IMG/VR virus record: IMGVR_UViG_3300037560_000072
Coordinates: 1-55,120 of that record
Source: a virus
Length of the DNA stretch: 55,120 bases
Direction: 5' to 3' (one strand)
Both the position numbers and the translations under genes were made by a program. The notes beneath the pieces were generated by a model that was given only the letters and a program-made list of their open reading frames with translations, did no database searches and was not told the DNA's origin. This document shows positions 42,795-49,664 of this stretch, one piece after another (position 1 is the stretch's first letter; each line of letters begins with the position of its first letter).

Positions 42795-42860
42795 TCAGGG
42801 CCACGTATACTACGACCGTCAGCACAAGCAACCTCAAGCCATCGTATACGTGGTCCCTGA
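42795..42860. repeat. Long inverted repeat (16 of 17 bp)
   Basis: Arms 42795-42810 (TCAGGGCCACGTATAC) and 42844-42860 are complementary over 16 bp with one bulged base; the loop is 33 nt. In RNA it would form a very stable hairpin just upstream of the GTG start of 42575-42778. It has no T tract, so a terminator is unlikely; it may be an RNA structure or a dimeric protein site. Confidence 0.7.
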
Positions 42861-42876
42861 TTCGCACGGTCAATCC

Positions 42877-43137
42877 CTACTCCCTGGTCACGTTGACACT
42901 AACCTTACAGTCCCCGACAGAAGCAAACCCCCCACTAGTCGCGATAAGGTCAACCACGCGGACCTTACCTGGATCTGCCTTACTAGGATTCGGGCTCCCC
43001 GCTACACATGGATTGCCGCTTGCGTTGTGAGCAATCCCTTTGGTGTCAATCCGAAGAATGATCTCACTACCTTCAAGAGCAAGCTGAAGATTCTTCTTAC
43101 CATACTTCTGTCCACGTCCACCGTCTTCGTTCGTCAT
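42877..43137 (-). CDS. Small hypothetical protein
   Basis: 86 residues from ATG 43137 (SD AGGGGAAC). Basic, Gly-rich N-terminus then a beta-rich part (LEGSEIILRIDTKG and KVRVVDLIATSGG). First gene after the promoter at 43198-43226, with a leader of about 55 nt. Unknown function. Confidence 0.6.
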   Translation of the reverse strand: MTNEDGGRGQKYGKKNLQLALEGSEIILRIDTKGIAHNASGNPCVAGSPNPSKADPGKVRVVDLIATSGGFASVGDCKVSVNVTRE

Positions 43138-43197
43138 TGTCCGTTCCCCTATAAAAGCCAAAAAGCCGTACGGTCTCATTTGCCGCGTCACACCCTA

Positions 43198-43226
43198 AGC
43201 ATACCACACGTTTGGCCCTATGTCAA
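43198..43226 (-). promoter_or_regulatory. Sigma70-type promoter
   Basis: Minus strand: TTGACA (43226-43221), 17-bp spacer, TATGCT (43203-43198), with an A tract (UP-like) upstream of the -35. It would drive 42877-43137 and the cysteine-rich gene cluster. Confidence 0.75.
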
Positions 43227-43267
43227 CTGCCCACCTAACTTTTTTTCACGCCCGATAATCCACAGGC

Positions 43268-43317
43268 CAATAACAAGACTAGGCTAGGAGAGTCTAATAA
43301 CCCACCCAGCCTAGTCT
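43268..43317 (-). terminator. Probable terminator after small membrane genes
   Basis: Minus strand 10-bp stem AGACTAGGCT / AGCCTAGTCT (43308-43317 with 43276-43285), loop 22 nt, followed by a U-rich TTGTTATT. It lies 50 bases after the stop of 43367-43528 and before a new promoter, which fits an operon boundary. Confidence 0.55.
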
Positions 43318-43366
43318 ACACCCGATAACCTAGCCAGCCACGCCACTCAAGGCTATGAACAGGAAA

Positions 43367-43528
43367 TTAGTGTCGCCCGTGTCGTGTACCAGCTTTCATT
43401 AGCTCATGTACATGCTGAGCTAACCTCAGTGCCGTCTCAGCAGCCTCTACACTCCTAAGAGACATGACTGCCTGAAACACAATGTGAAGACCAAACAGAC
43501 CAATAGCAATGCTACCTAGTACCAGCAT
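43367..43528 (-). CDS. Small membrane protein
   Basis: 53 residues from ATG 43528 (SD AAGGAGATAAG). One transmembrane helix (about 2-22, LVLGSIAIGLFGLHIVFQAV) then a short helical tail with His. Could be a holin-like or inner-membrane accessory protein; not assignable. Confidence 0.6.
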   Translation of the reverse strand: MLVLGSIAIGLFGLHIVFQAVMSLRSVEAAETALRLAQHVHELMKAGTRHGRH

Positions 43529-43754
43529 TCTTATCTCCTTTACCTTGCTCCTCCAGTTCTCCCATCCTCCAATCCTCACGTCTCATTGCTACCATGATAG
43601 CTTCCCTCACAGTGCTGGAAGCATCCTCCCTGGTAGTCTCATGTAGCCTAAGCCCTCGACCTGTAGTTGAGTTCCTACAGATCCAACCCCTACCGGGCCA
43701 CGTATGTCTCTGGTTAGCATCCAACCAATCCAATAGTTCTGTATCCGTTAGCAT
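43512..43754 (-). CDS. Small hypothetical protein
   Basis: 80 residues from ATG 43754, overlapping the upstream stop (TAATG) and the next gene by 17 nt. Polar, Trp-containing, with DTELLDWLDANQRHTWPGRG near the start. Unknown function. Confidence 0.58.
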   Translation of the reverse strand: MLTDTELLDWLDANQRHTWPGRGWICRNSTTGRGLRLHETTREDASSTVREAIMVAMRREDWRMGELEEQGKGDKNAGTR

Positions 43755-43948
43755 TAGTCTTTCCACCACTCCCCAATTCCATCAATACCATCCACAACAG
43801 CCCTACTGATCTCTTGGGCTACCTTCACCTTAGCTTCAGCATTTATGGCTTCAGCCTTGCAGATAAAGTATCCCAGCGGAAGAACCATTGCAAGTATACA
43901 AGCAACAGCGACACTACCAATCCACATAAACTCTTGTTTCTCATTCAT
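43754..43948 (-). CDS. Small membrane protein
   Basis: 64 residues. A transmembrane helix (about 9-30) and a charged amphipathic helix ending in GEWWKD. It lies in a row of small membrane proteins where lysis functions (holin, i-spanin) could sit, but none is identified. Confidence 0.6.
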   Translation of the reverse strand: MNEKQEFMWIGSVAVACILAMVLPLGYFICKAEAINAEAKVKVAQEISRAVVDGIDGIGEWWKD

Positions 43949-43950
43949 TT

Positions 43951-44118
43951 CTAATCCCCTTTCTTCTTGTAAGGATACCCATGTGGCAACTCCCCCTTAG
44001 TCCTCGCCAGACTGTCCTTCCAGCTATCATCCGGGAGAGTTGTCTTGTTCCTCCAATCTAGCATAATTAAAGCTACGAGCAGCAGTGCTAACACTAGAAC
44101 CAAGTACAGCCAAATCAT
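43951..44118 (-). CDS. Small membrane protein
   Basis: 55 residues from ATG 44118 with SD GGAGG. N-terminal transmembrane helix rich in Leu/Val/Ala (about 2-20), then a polar, Lys-rich tail. Overlaps the upstream stop. An ATCCGGGAGAG copy is at 44029. Confidence 0.62.
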   Translation of the reverse strand: MIWLYLVLVLALLLVALIMLDWRNKTTLPDDSWKDSLARTKGELPHGYPYKKKGD

Positions 44119-44303
44119 TACTTGACCTCCTGATAGTCCTCTACAGTGAGGACCACGCTGTCTACATTGTCACACAAGCCATAGCCCATTTCCTCTTCTT
44201 CCTCGATTGCTGCGTCCTGTGCTTCCTGTTCACTCTTAAAGAAGAATGGTGTAGCACCACCGTCACCATTGTCTTGCACATGATACCATACCCTGATCTT
44301 CAT
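44118..44303 (-). CDS. Small hypothetical protein
   Basis: 61 residues, beta-alpha-beta-like (KIRVWYHVQDNGDGG, acidic helix, DSVVLTVEDY). No family recognised. Confidence 0.62.
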   Translation of the reverse strand: MKIRVWYHVQDNGDGGATPFFFKSEQEAQDAAIEEEEEMGYGLCDNVDSVVLTVEDYQEVK

Positions 44304-44707
44304 TCCTCATCCTCCCTATCTTTGCTTTTCTCAATTGACTCAAACAAACCACGCATCCAAGGTGGACACTCTTTAGATGGATACACATTCAACAGTCCAT
44401 CCTTCCCTAGCACATCCCTACCACCAGATAGAAGAGCAAAGGTTTTGCATAGTATACTGATAACTGGGCACAAGGCATGTATGTCGTTATCCATCTGTCT
44501 AGCCAATCCAGCCGCCACCCTATCTACGAAATCATCAGTAACTCCTCCTTTGATAGCCATAGTAGTAGAGTAAATACTGCCCTTGAGCTGCAAGGTAGTA
44601 GCAATCTCGCTGAGGCCAAGCTCTACCTCTCCACCATCACTCACAGCCAAATCAGCAGTCATAACCCCAGCATCGTCCTCTGGACACCTCTGATAGTTAA
44701 GCTCCAC
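44300..44707 (-). CDS. Hypothetical protein
   Basis: 135 residues from GTG 44707, preferred because GGGGAGGAA lies 7-8 nt upstream; an ATG six codons earlier lacks an SD. Mixed alpha/beta, no motif. Coupled to the genes on both sides. Confidence 0.58.
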   Translation of the reverse strand: MELNYQRCPEDDAGVMTADLAVSDGGEVELGLSEIATTLQLKGSIYSTTMAIKGGVTDDFVDRVAAGLARQMDNDIHALCPVISILCKTFALLSGGRDVLGKDGLLNVYPSKECPPWMRGLFESIEKSKDREDEE

Positions 44708-44709
44708 AC

Positions 44710-44784
44710 TTATTCCTCCCCACATTCAAGGGTACTTCTTCCAGCAGCGTTCCAAAGTGAGACAACAATTACAGTCTCCGTCAT
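44710..44784 (-). CDS. Possible 24-residue peptide
   Basis: ATG 44784 overlaps the stop of the upstream large gene, has SD GGAGGATATTC, and its TAA abuts the SD-start region of the next gene. The peptide (MTETVIVVSLWNAAGRSTLE and four more residues) may serve translational coupling. Confidence 0.4.
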   Translation of the reverse strand: MTETVIVVSLWNAAGRSTLECGEE

Positions 44785-46187
44785 GTGAATATCCTCCCCG
44801 GCACCGCACACTCTCCCGGTTTAGAGGGAACAGGACCATTTGGAACATCTTTAGTGGCCTCCTCTGTATAGGTCACCTCTTCCCCACTATCGACTGCTTC
44901 CTCTTTGGCAGAAAGTAGTTGTCCACTTGAATCACAATCATTGATCTCTAGGTTATGTGAGCCGTCGTCTCGCTCCTCAAAAGAAGTTATTACAGAAAAG
45001 TGCAGGATAGGACTTGAGATACTGCCCAAAAACCGTACAGCAGGAACCTTTCTACTTTCCTGCAAAGATAAATCCTGCCTCTCGTGTAGCCCCAAAGGCA
45101 ACTCTGACTCTCCCAAAGTTTCTGCACATTCTATGGCTTTATTCAGCCACTCGTCTGGGGGATTAAGATCAGAAGGCCAGTATGACACCACACCTGGAAG
45201 GTCAAGGTTAAACCTATTAATCACTCCCGCTGTAATCTTGTCGCCTACAGTATCATACATAATATTACGTGGTAGACCAGTGCATGGCTCACTGGGAGGT
45301 CCGTTGAACATCCAATTTCTTTGTATGAAATACTGAGGAACTAGTGGTGGTATTCCTCGCTCCAAATTCTTACTTACTACTTCCAGTAATGCTTGGGGCA
45401 TAACAATATTGTAATACATCGGGCGAACTACTTCCAAATCCCACTTCCTATGCCCATCATTTCCGGATATATGACGTAGTCTACTCCAGTCAAAACGCTT
45501 GGTCGATGGAGATGTGAATCCAGGATAAGCCCTACCTGCCACCAGAAAAAGCATGGTCCTATAGTTCTCATCTCTTTCCAAAGTTACATCTTGCGTATAT
45601 GGACTGTCTCTATACAGTCCACGCATCATATCCTCAATAAAAGACGATAAGCTAGTTTTGCCAAGTAACCGCCTGAATTCGACTCCACTGGGAGTAGTAT
45701 CTTTAGGATGAAGTAGGGACGTAGCTCCCACAATCATTCTATCCACTCTAAATAGGCTATCTTTATGGTTACCTATAACCATACTGTTGGCTACCCGAGG
45801 TATCACTCCTCCCGGAAACTCCTTCTCTATAAGCTCACTTTGGCAGTTAATCCTAATTGGACAGTATCCGTACTGTACCTCATCTTCTGGGAATGATGGA
45901 GATAGTCTCAAGTGTGTACTTTTCCTACTACCTACGTTGATTATCCAACACCCTAATTCGTCACGCCAGCAGCTCCTCAAGTCGGGAACCCCGATCCACA
46001 TAGCCCCAAGAAGTGAATCCTTAGTTTCGGACCACGGACTACAACTTACCTTGTTTGATGTTATATCAGGGGGTCTTAGTTCATTCATAACCTTAGTAAC
46101 AACTCTACTTACTTGGTTCCCCAAACTTGGGTTTAACGCCGTAGTACTATTCCAATCCAAAGGACGGATGATTCTACTACTACTCAT
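44781..46187 (-). CDS. Unknown 468-residue protein linked to JAB/E1 genes
   Basis: Start ATG 46187 overlaps the JAB gene stop (TAATG) and has SD GGAGGAAGC. It has no recognised domain: mixed alpha/beta up to about residue 380, cysteines at the start (CWRDELGC, YCPIRINC) and an acidic tail. The tight coupling to the JAB gene suggests a role in the same system, as an E2-like enzyme, adaptor or target; sequence alone does not show an E2 fold. An exact dispersed element (44811) encodes a Lys-Pro-Gly-Glu near the end. Confidence 0.6.
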   Translation of the reverse strand: MSSSRIIRPLDWNSTTALNPSLGNQVSRVVTKVMNELRPPDITSNKVSCSPWSETKDSLLGAMWIGVPDLRSCWRDELGCWIINVGSRKSTHLRLSPSFPEDEVQYGYCPIRINCQSELIEKEFPGGVIPRVANSMVIGNHKDSLFRVDRMIVGATSLLHPKDTTPSGVEFRRLLGKTSLSSFIEDMMRGLYRDSPYTQDVTLERDENYRTMLFLVAGRAYPGFTSPSTKRFDWSRLRHISGNDGHRKWDLEVVRPMYYNIVMPQALLEVVSKNLERGIPPLVPQYFIQRNWMFNGPPSEPCTGLPRNIMYDTVGDKITAGVINRFNLDLPGVVSYWPSDLNPPDEWLNKAIECAETLGESELPLGLHERQDLSLQESRKVPAVRFLGSISSPILHFSVITSFEERDDGSHNLEINDCDSSGQLLSAKEEAVDSGEEVTYTEEATKDVPNGPVPSKPGECAVPGRIFT

Positions 46188-47251
46188 TACTTGCTTCCTC
46201 CAATCCTGATACAAAGATTCTTAGCCTGGGGAGTTGGACATATATCTTTACACCACGACTCCAGACCAGCATACTGGGAACTCGTCATAATATACCAGTG
46301 GTTCCGATAATATACAAGACGAAGATTCTTCAGATGTTCAGGACAAATCTTGAGTGCTCCCAGTATATCCAAGGAATCCTCGACATAATCCGAATCGACA
46401 GTGTCTGCAATGTCTACAATAGTTTGGGCAACTGTAGTCTTAGTAGTGAGTCGGGTACGTTTGGATTTAGTCTTGAGTTTCTTGGTTGGCTCAGGAATCT
46501 TCAATAGTTCTTCAAGACTTCTGTTACCACTCCTAGAGAATACAACTGCTACCCTCTCAATATCGCCAATGCTTCCGTCCAGCAATTGAAACACTTTACC
46601 TGCAATGGCCCCATTGATTGTGTACGATCCATCCCGACCAAAGACTAAGTGAAGTCCAGACTTCTCTGGTTCAGCCCAATCATCAATATCGGTTTGGCTA
46701 GGACTGCATGGCTCTCCCGGATGAATATGTATTGTTCCAATCCATCGTGCCTTCTCTTGGAACTTTCCCATCTCCTCCGTAGTGTCTTTCCAAGTAACCC
46801 CACCAGGTGTACCTGTCTGTGGTGGTACGTGATATGTCCAGCCAGTTAGGTCCCTATTACGTCCAACCAACATAAGGACCTCTCTATTGTACTTGGAAAA
46901 GAACACGTCAAACAACCAAGCTAACTCGGACATGGGAGGAAAGTTAGGCCAGTCAATCTTGTCAACATAGACATTTGACTCATCTTCGTCCAGCTTAGCT
47001 GGAGCTAGACATTCAATAAGTCCAAACCTGTGCTCGTAGACCCTCCTATCATCTCCCATTACAAGCCTAGTAGTCGAAAGGTTCACCGTGTTCAAGTCAT
47101 CTAATCCAAGTAGGTCCTGACTCTTACCAGGCATAGTTGACTTAATAGCTGTAGTGGACACATGAGAAGACCGAGGCCATTCTGGATTCCACCCGGGATC
47201 TTCGTATCCATTCTCATCATCGTCGTTGAATAACCAGTCTAAGTCTATCAA
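46187..47251 (-). CDS. JAB/MPN (JAMM) metallopeptidase
   Basis: 354 residues from a TTG start that overlaps the E1 stop. The JAMM site is intact: E124, then HIHPGEPCSPSQTD giving H175-x-H177-x7-S185-x2-D188. Such zinc peptidases remove or process ubiquitin-like proteins. An N-terminal region (1-105) and a C-terminal region with a Lys/Thr-rich linker (about 255-275) flank the domain. Neighbouring E1-like and ubiquitin-like genes make a role as deconjugase or Ubl processor likely. Confidence 0.85.
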   Translation of the reverse strand: MIDLDWLFNDDDENGYEDPGWNPEWPRSSHVSTTAIKSTMPGKSQDLLGLDDLNTVNLSTTRLVMGDDRRVYEHRFGLIECLAPAKLDEDESNVYVDKIDWPNFPPMSELAWLFDVFFSKYNREVLMLVGRNRDLTGWTYHVPPQTGTPGGVTWKDTTEEMGKFQEKARWIGTIHIHPGEPCSPSQTDIDDWAEPEKSGLHLVFGRDGSYTINGAIAGKVFQLLDGSIGDIERVAVVFSRSGNRSLEELLKIPEPTKKLKTKSKRTRLTTKTTVAQTIVDIADTVDSDYVEDSLDILGALKICPEHLKNLRLVYYRNHWYIMTSSQYAGLESWCKDICPTPQAKNLCIRIGGSK

Positions 47252-47964
47252 GAGACCACCACCTTCCTACACTTGGCTAGTGTGTTCCACATCCGGACTG
47301 AACCAATACCGTGTTCAGAAGGAACAGACCAGTAGAACTCCAGAACCTCATCTATTCTATCACACCGAGTTTCTTGTAACCGGAAAGCAATGTCCTCAAT
47401 ACACATACCCACTAAAACGCCAGTCAAAGCATTGGCTCTCACATCCTGGAGGTTGCACCTATTAGCCTGTAGACCGACCTGTCCTACGTCTGAATGGTGT
47501 TCTCTCCAGTCAAATATAGCCTCCCCCCCCATCCAAATGCCAGGATAGCACTGGCCATGCAGTCTTTCACAACCCGAGACAATCATAATACCGGGACTCG
47601 ACCTAGAAGCCAACCACTCAGCCGCATCCAATCTAGTCCAATCATTGTCCACATTCACAACAGCAATTACCGGTCGGCCCTCTGTTTCTCTACCTAGTAT
47701 CTCGTCCATAGGAGAGAAGGAGTCAACCACCTGCCAGGACTCTGCCTCGTTCAGGATTTGTGACGCCACACTCACCTTAGTACTCCCGGGTTGAAATCCA
47801 GGCCACTGACGTCCATAGTTCTCTGATTCAACTGTGTCTGGATCTATCAGTATGGCCTTAGTCTTACCATATCTCTCTCTCAGTACAGCCAGATAAGGAC
47901 TAGCTGCATAGAATGTTCCACCACACCCTATAAACACCCAAGTATATTCATCAAGAGTCCACAT
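47248..47964 (-). CDS. ThiF/E1-like activating enzyme
   Basis: 238 residues. Nucleotide-binding GCGGTF (13-18, a GxGG variant), then LIDPDTVESENYGRQ (D41, D43, N49, R52, Q53), the adenylation signature of ThiF/MoeB/E1 enzymes; NVDND (D107) fits the second conserved Asp. Cys132 and Cys139 are candidates for a thioester cysteine. The usual C-terminal CxxC zinc site is missing. It should adenylate the C-terminus of a beta-grasp protein, most simply the one encoded at 48361-48600. Confidence 0.82.
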   Translation of the reverse strand: MWTLDEYTWVFIGCGGTFYAASPYLAVLRERYGKTKAILIDPDTVESENYGRQWPGFQPGSTKVSVASQILNEAESWQVVDSFSPMDEILGRETEGRPVIAVVNVDNDWTRLDAAEWLASRSSPGIMIVSGCERLHGQCYPGIWMGGEAIFDWREHHSDVGQVGLQANRCNLQDVRANALTGVLVGMCIEDIAFRLQETRCDRIDEVLEFYWSVPSEHGIGSVRMWNTLAKCRKVVVS

Positions 47965-48149
47965 TAGAACGGGTCCTCCTCAAGATCAGAAATACGCTCA
48001 CCAGGACTACACTCTATATCTTTTACCACCACTTCCCATACCTCACCTGGAATTTCATCCTGGCCCTGAAATTTCTCGGCCTCAAGAACGCTGACACGCC
48101 TCTCTAATTCTTTGACCCTCTCTAGGAGAGCTACAAACTTTCTTGACAT
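47964..48149 (-). CDS. Short coiled-coil protein upstream of E1 gene
   Basis: 61 residues from ATG 48149 (SD AGGTAGAG). Heptads in about 1-28 (MSRKFVALLERVKELERRVS), acidic tail. The stop overlaps the E1 start (TAATG), so the two are coupled. Could be an adaptor; unknown. Confidence 0.6.
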   Translation of the reverse strand: MSRKFVALLERVKELERRVSVLEAEKFQGQDEIPGEVWEVVVKDIECSPGERISDLEEDPF

Positions 48150-48360
48150 TACTCTACCTTTCAAACCGGGAGAGGAAAGAACCAAGAGGGGGGAGGCGTG
48201 TCGCCGGATCACTACCACCACGGGACAAGATCATCAGGGGACTTGCCTCTATGTGGCGGGCAGGACTCGAACCTGCCTTTCCTCTCCTCTCCCAGTTCAT
48301 CCTCTCTCCTCAGCTAGTCTGTCTTGGTTCCCCGATGCACTTAATCTCTACCCGAACTGA
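48150..48360 (-). other. Spacer with tRNA-like T-arm inside Ubl/E1 cluster
   Basis: 211 bases between the ubiquitin-like and coiled-coil genes. 48259-48277 forms a perfect T-arm (GGCAGG-TTCGAGT-CCTGCC minus the shared bases, 6-bp stem and 7-nt loop); CTAGC lies further 5' as in the two tRNA-like genes. No matching acceptor or full cloverleaf was found, so it is a tRNA remnant or mimic. One exact (48164) and one near (48287) dispersed element lie here, facing each other. Confidence 0.35.
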
Positions 48361-48600
48361 TTAGGCCCCCTGCTTGCCGGACTTCGGAACTTGAGAAATA
48401 CGATCTCCCTCCTGGAGGGGAGTGGAGTCGGAAGCTGGAGTCCCATTCACGCGAGTACTGACAACTTCAAGACCACGCAGGTGGTTATCCTCAATCAGTG
48501 CTCGAATAGTTGAGCCCTCGGGAACCTGAGTGTCAACGTTCTCTCCGCCCTTCTCGATCCTCACACTAATCATCCCACTCTTGATGTCCTCAATGTACAT
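48361..48600 (-). CDS. Ubiquitin-like (ThiS/MoaD-type beta-grasp) protein
   Basis: 79 residues, SD GGAGAAGG. Pattern: strand ISVRIEKGGE, strand DTQVPEG, helix STIRALIEDN, strand STRVNG, LQEGDRISQVPK near the end. This order (VPEGST-helix-RVNG-x-LxxGDxI-VPK) is that of ThiS/MoaD-like ubiquitin relatives. The C-terminus is SGKQGA and not Gly-Gly, which is atypical for a conjugated form. Next to E1-like and JAB genes it is the likely modifier of this cassette. Confidence 0.78.
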   Translation of the reverse strand: MYIEDIKSGMISVRIEKGGENVDTQVPEGSTIRALIEDNHLRGLEVVSTRVNGTPASDSTPLQEGDRISQVPKSGKQGA

Positions 48601-48862
48601 TACCTTCTCCCATTTCTGCCACTGTGTGGCCGTGCTTCCCTAGTTGGATCATAGCGTGTATGTCCTTGACCAGGGAGTCTGGAAACTCCAGGTATACCAA
48701 GTAGATTGTACTTTGATGCCAGAAAGCCACATGGCATTGTCCAACACAGAGGGTACTTCCATCGGTATATACTGAACCATCCAGGCTTGCGTAGGATCGT
48801 CGAGCGAGGAACCATTCCACCGCTTTCCTTCGACTTTCCACAGTCTCCTTCGACCGGATCAT
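48590..48862 (-). CDS. Small protein upstream of ubiquitin-like gene
   Basis: 90 residues with SD GGAGGGACA. N-terminal basic helix (SRRKAVEWFLARRSYASLDG) then beta strands with aromatics. Overlaps the ubiquitin-like gene start by 11 nt, so it is part of the same operon. No family recognised. A longer frame from 48968 overlaps it in another phase and is not favoured. Confidence 0.6.
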   Translation of the reverse strand: MIRSKETVESRRKAVEWFLARRSYASLDGSVYTDGSTLCVGQCHVAFWHQSTIYLVYLEFPDSLVKDIHAMIQLGKHGHTVAEMGEGNVH

Positions 48863-48972
48863 AAGATGTCCCTCCGTGAACTGAACTCACAACTGCCTCC
48901 TGATAGGAACCAAGACTACTTCTTGCTGCCAGTTCTCCCTCAGTCGTGATGCAAAATTCGACGTTCATGGCG

Positions 48973-49002
48973 ATTCTATGCCACCCGGTCGCGTCAAGTC
49001 AA
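48973..49002 (-). promoter_or_regulatory. Promoter for the ubiquitin-like/E1/JAB operon
   Basis: Minus strand: TTGACT (49002-48997), 18-bp spacer, TAGAAT (48978-48973). The start would be near 48966, giving a leader of about 100 nt before 48862. A dispersed element (49048-49058) lies 46 bp upstream of the -35. Confidence 0.6.
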
Positions 49003-49109
49003 CTTTTTTCTTAATTTTTTACGGCCGATAACTACTTAGATGTGTAGAACCGGGAGAGTTCCGCTGTGTCTAGTACCAAGAACTACCCGCAAGCGGTAAT
49101 TAACTTTGC

Positions 49110-49415
49110 TTACTTACTTAGCGTCTGAAGTGCATACTGAATAAATACCGGATTGGATTTGATAAACTCAGTCAGGGCCTGTCCAAGTATAAGTACCACC
49201 GCCTCCTCATCCTTGAACTCCGCTCCCACAAGCATAGCGTGCAGAGCCTCATGGAGTAGTAGCTCTATCTTTCGAGAGGCTGCTGTTCTCTTGTACACTC
49301 GGATGATATTGAAGTTGTGGTCTACCTCGGCTATATTACCCTTGCCAAGATCTTTACGGTTGACGTGCTTGATCCGGTACGTCTGTCCCTTAATATCAAG
49401 GGATCGTGGGATCAT
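49110..49415 (-). CDS. HExxH zinc-peptidase-like protein
   Basis: 101 residues. HEALHAML gives HExxH near residue 55, with Glu residues 12-15 positions later, as in small phage metallopeptidase-like proteins (SprT/ImmA-type look). An N-terminal beta part (LDIKGQTYRIKHV) precedes it. Proteolytic activity is inferred; target unknown. It is just upstream of the ubiquitin-like operon promoter. Confidence 0.68.
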   Translation of the reverse strand: MIPRSLDIKGQTYRIKHVNRKDLGKGNIAEVDHNFNIIRVYKRTAASRKIELLLHEALHAMLVGAEFKDEEAVVLILGQALTEFIKSNPVFIQYALQTLSK

Positions 49416-49424
49416 CCTCTCCTC

Positions 49425-49664
49425 CTATCTCTCTCGAAGAACTGCCTCCACTGCTGCCAGCCTCTGAGCCACCTCCGACAGGCCCTGATTCATGCCTTTG
49501 ATGTCCCCCCGAAGAAGCCTAAGATGTTCGATAGCAGTCACCTCAACATAGCTGGTCATCTCAGCCCGGGAGATAAGATCAGGAGCCATGGTCAACCAGA
49601 GGACCGTCAGGCCCACTAGTACGCCCGCTATAACCTTGGCAGCTACCTCTCCCGGTTTAGTCAT
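49425..49664 (-). CDS. Membrane-anchored coiled-coil protein
   Basis: 79 residues from ATG 49664, which overlaps the TGA of the propeller gene. One transmembrane helix (about 9-28, VIAGVLVGLTVLWLTMAPDL) and a coiled coil to the end. This shape fits an i-spanin-like or virion-linked membrane protein, not proven. A dispersed element (49647-49657) encodes residues 3-6. Confidence 0.6.
   Translation of the reverse strand: MTKPGEVAAKVIAGVLVGLTVLWLTMAPDLISRAEMTSYVEVTAIEHLRLLRGDIKGMNQGLSEVAQRLAAVEAVLRER

Noticed and set aside
48600-48968. 122-residue minus-strand frame over the gene 48590-48862
   Set aside because: Its start coincides with the predicted transcription start, and most of it overlaps a better gene with a strong SD. 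The first 35 codons look coding-like, so a short leader peptide cannot be fully excluded.
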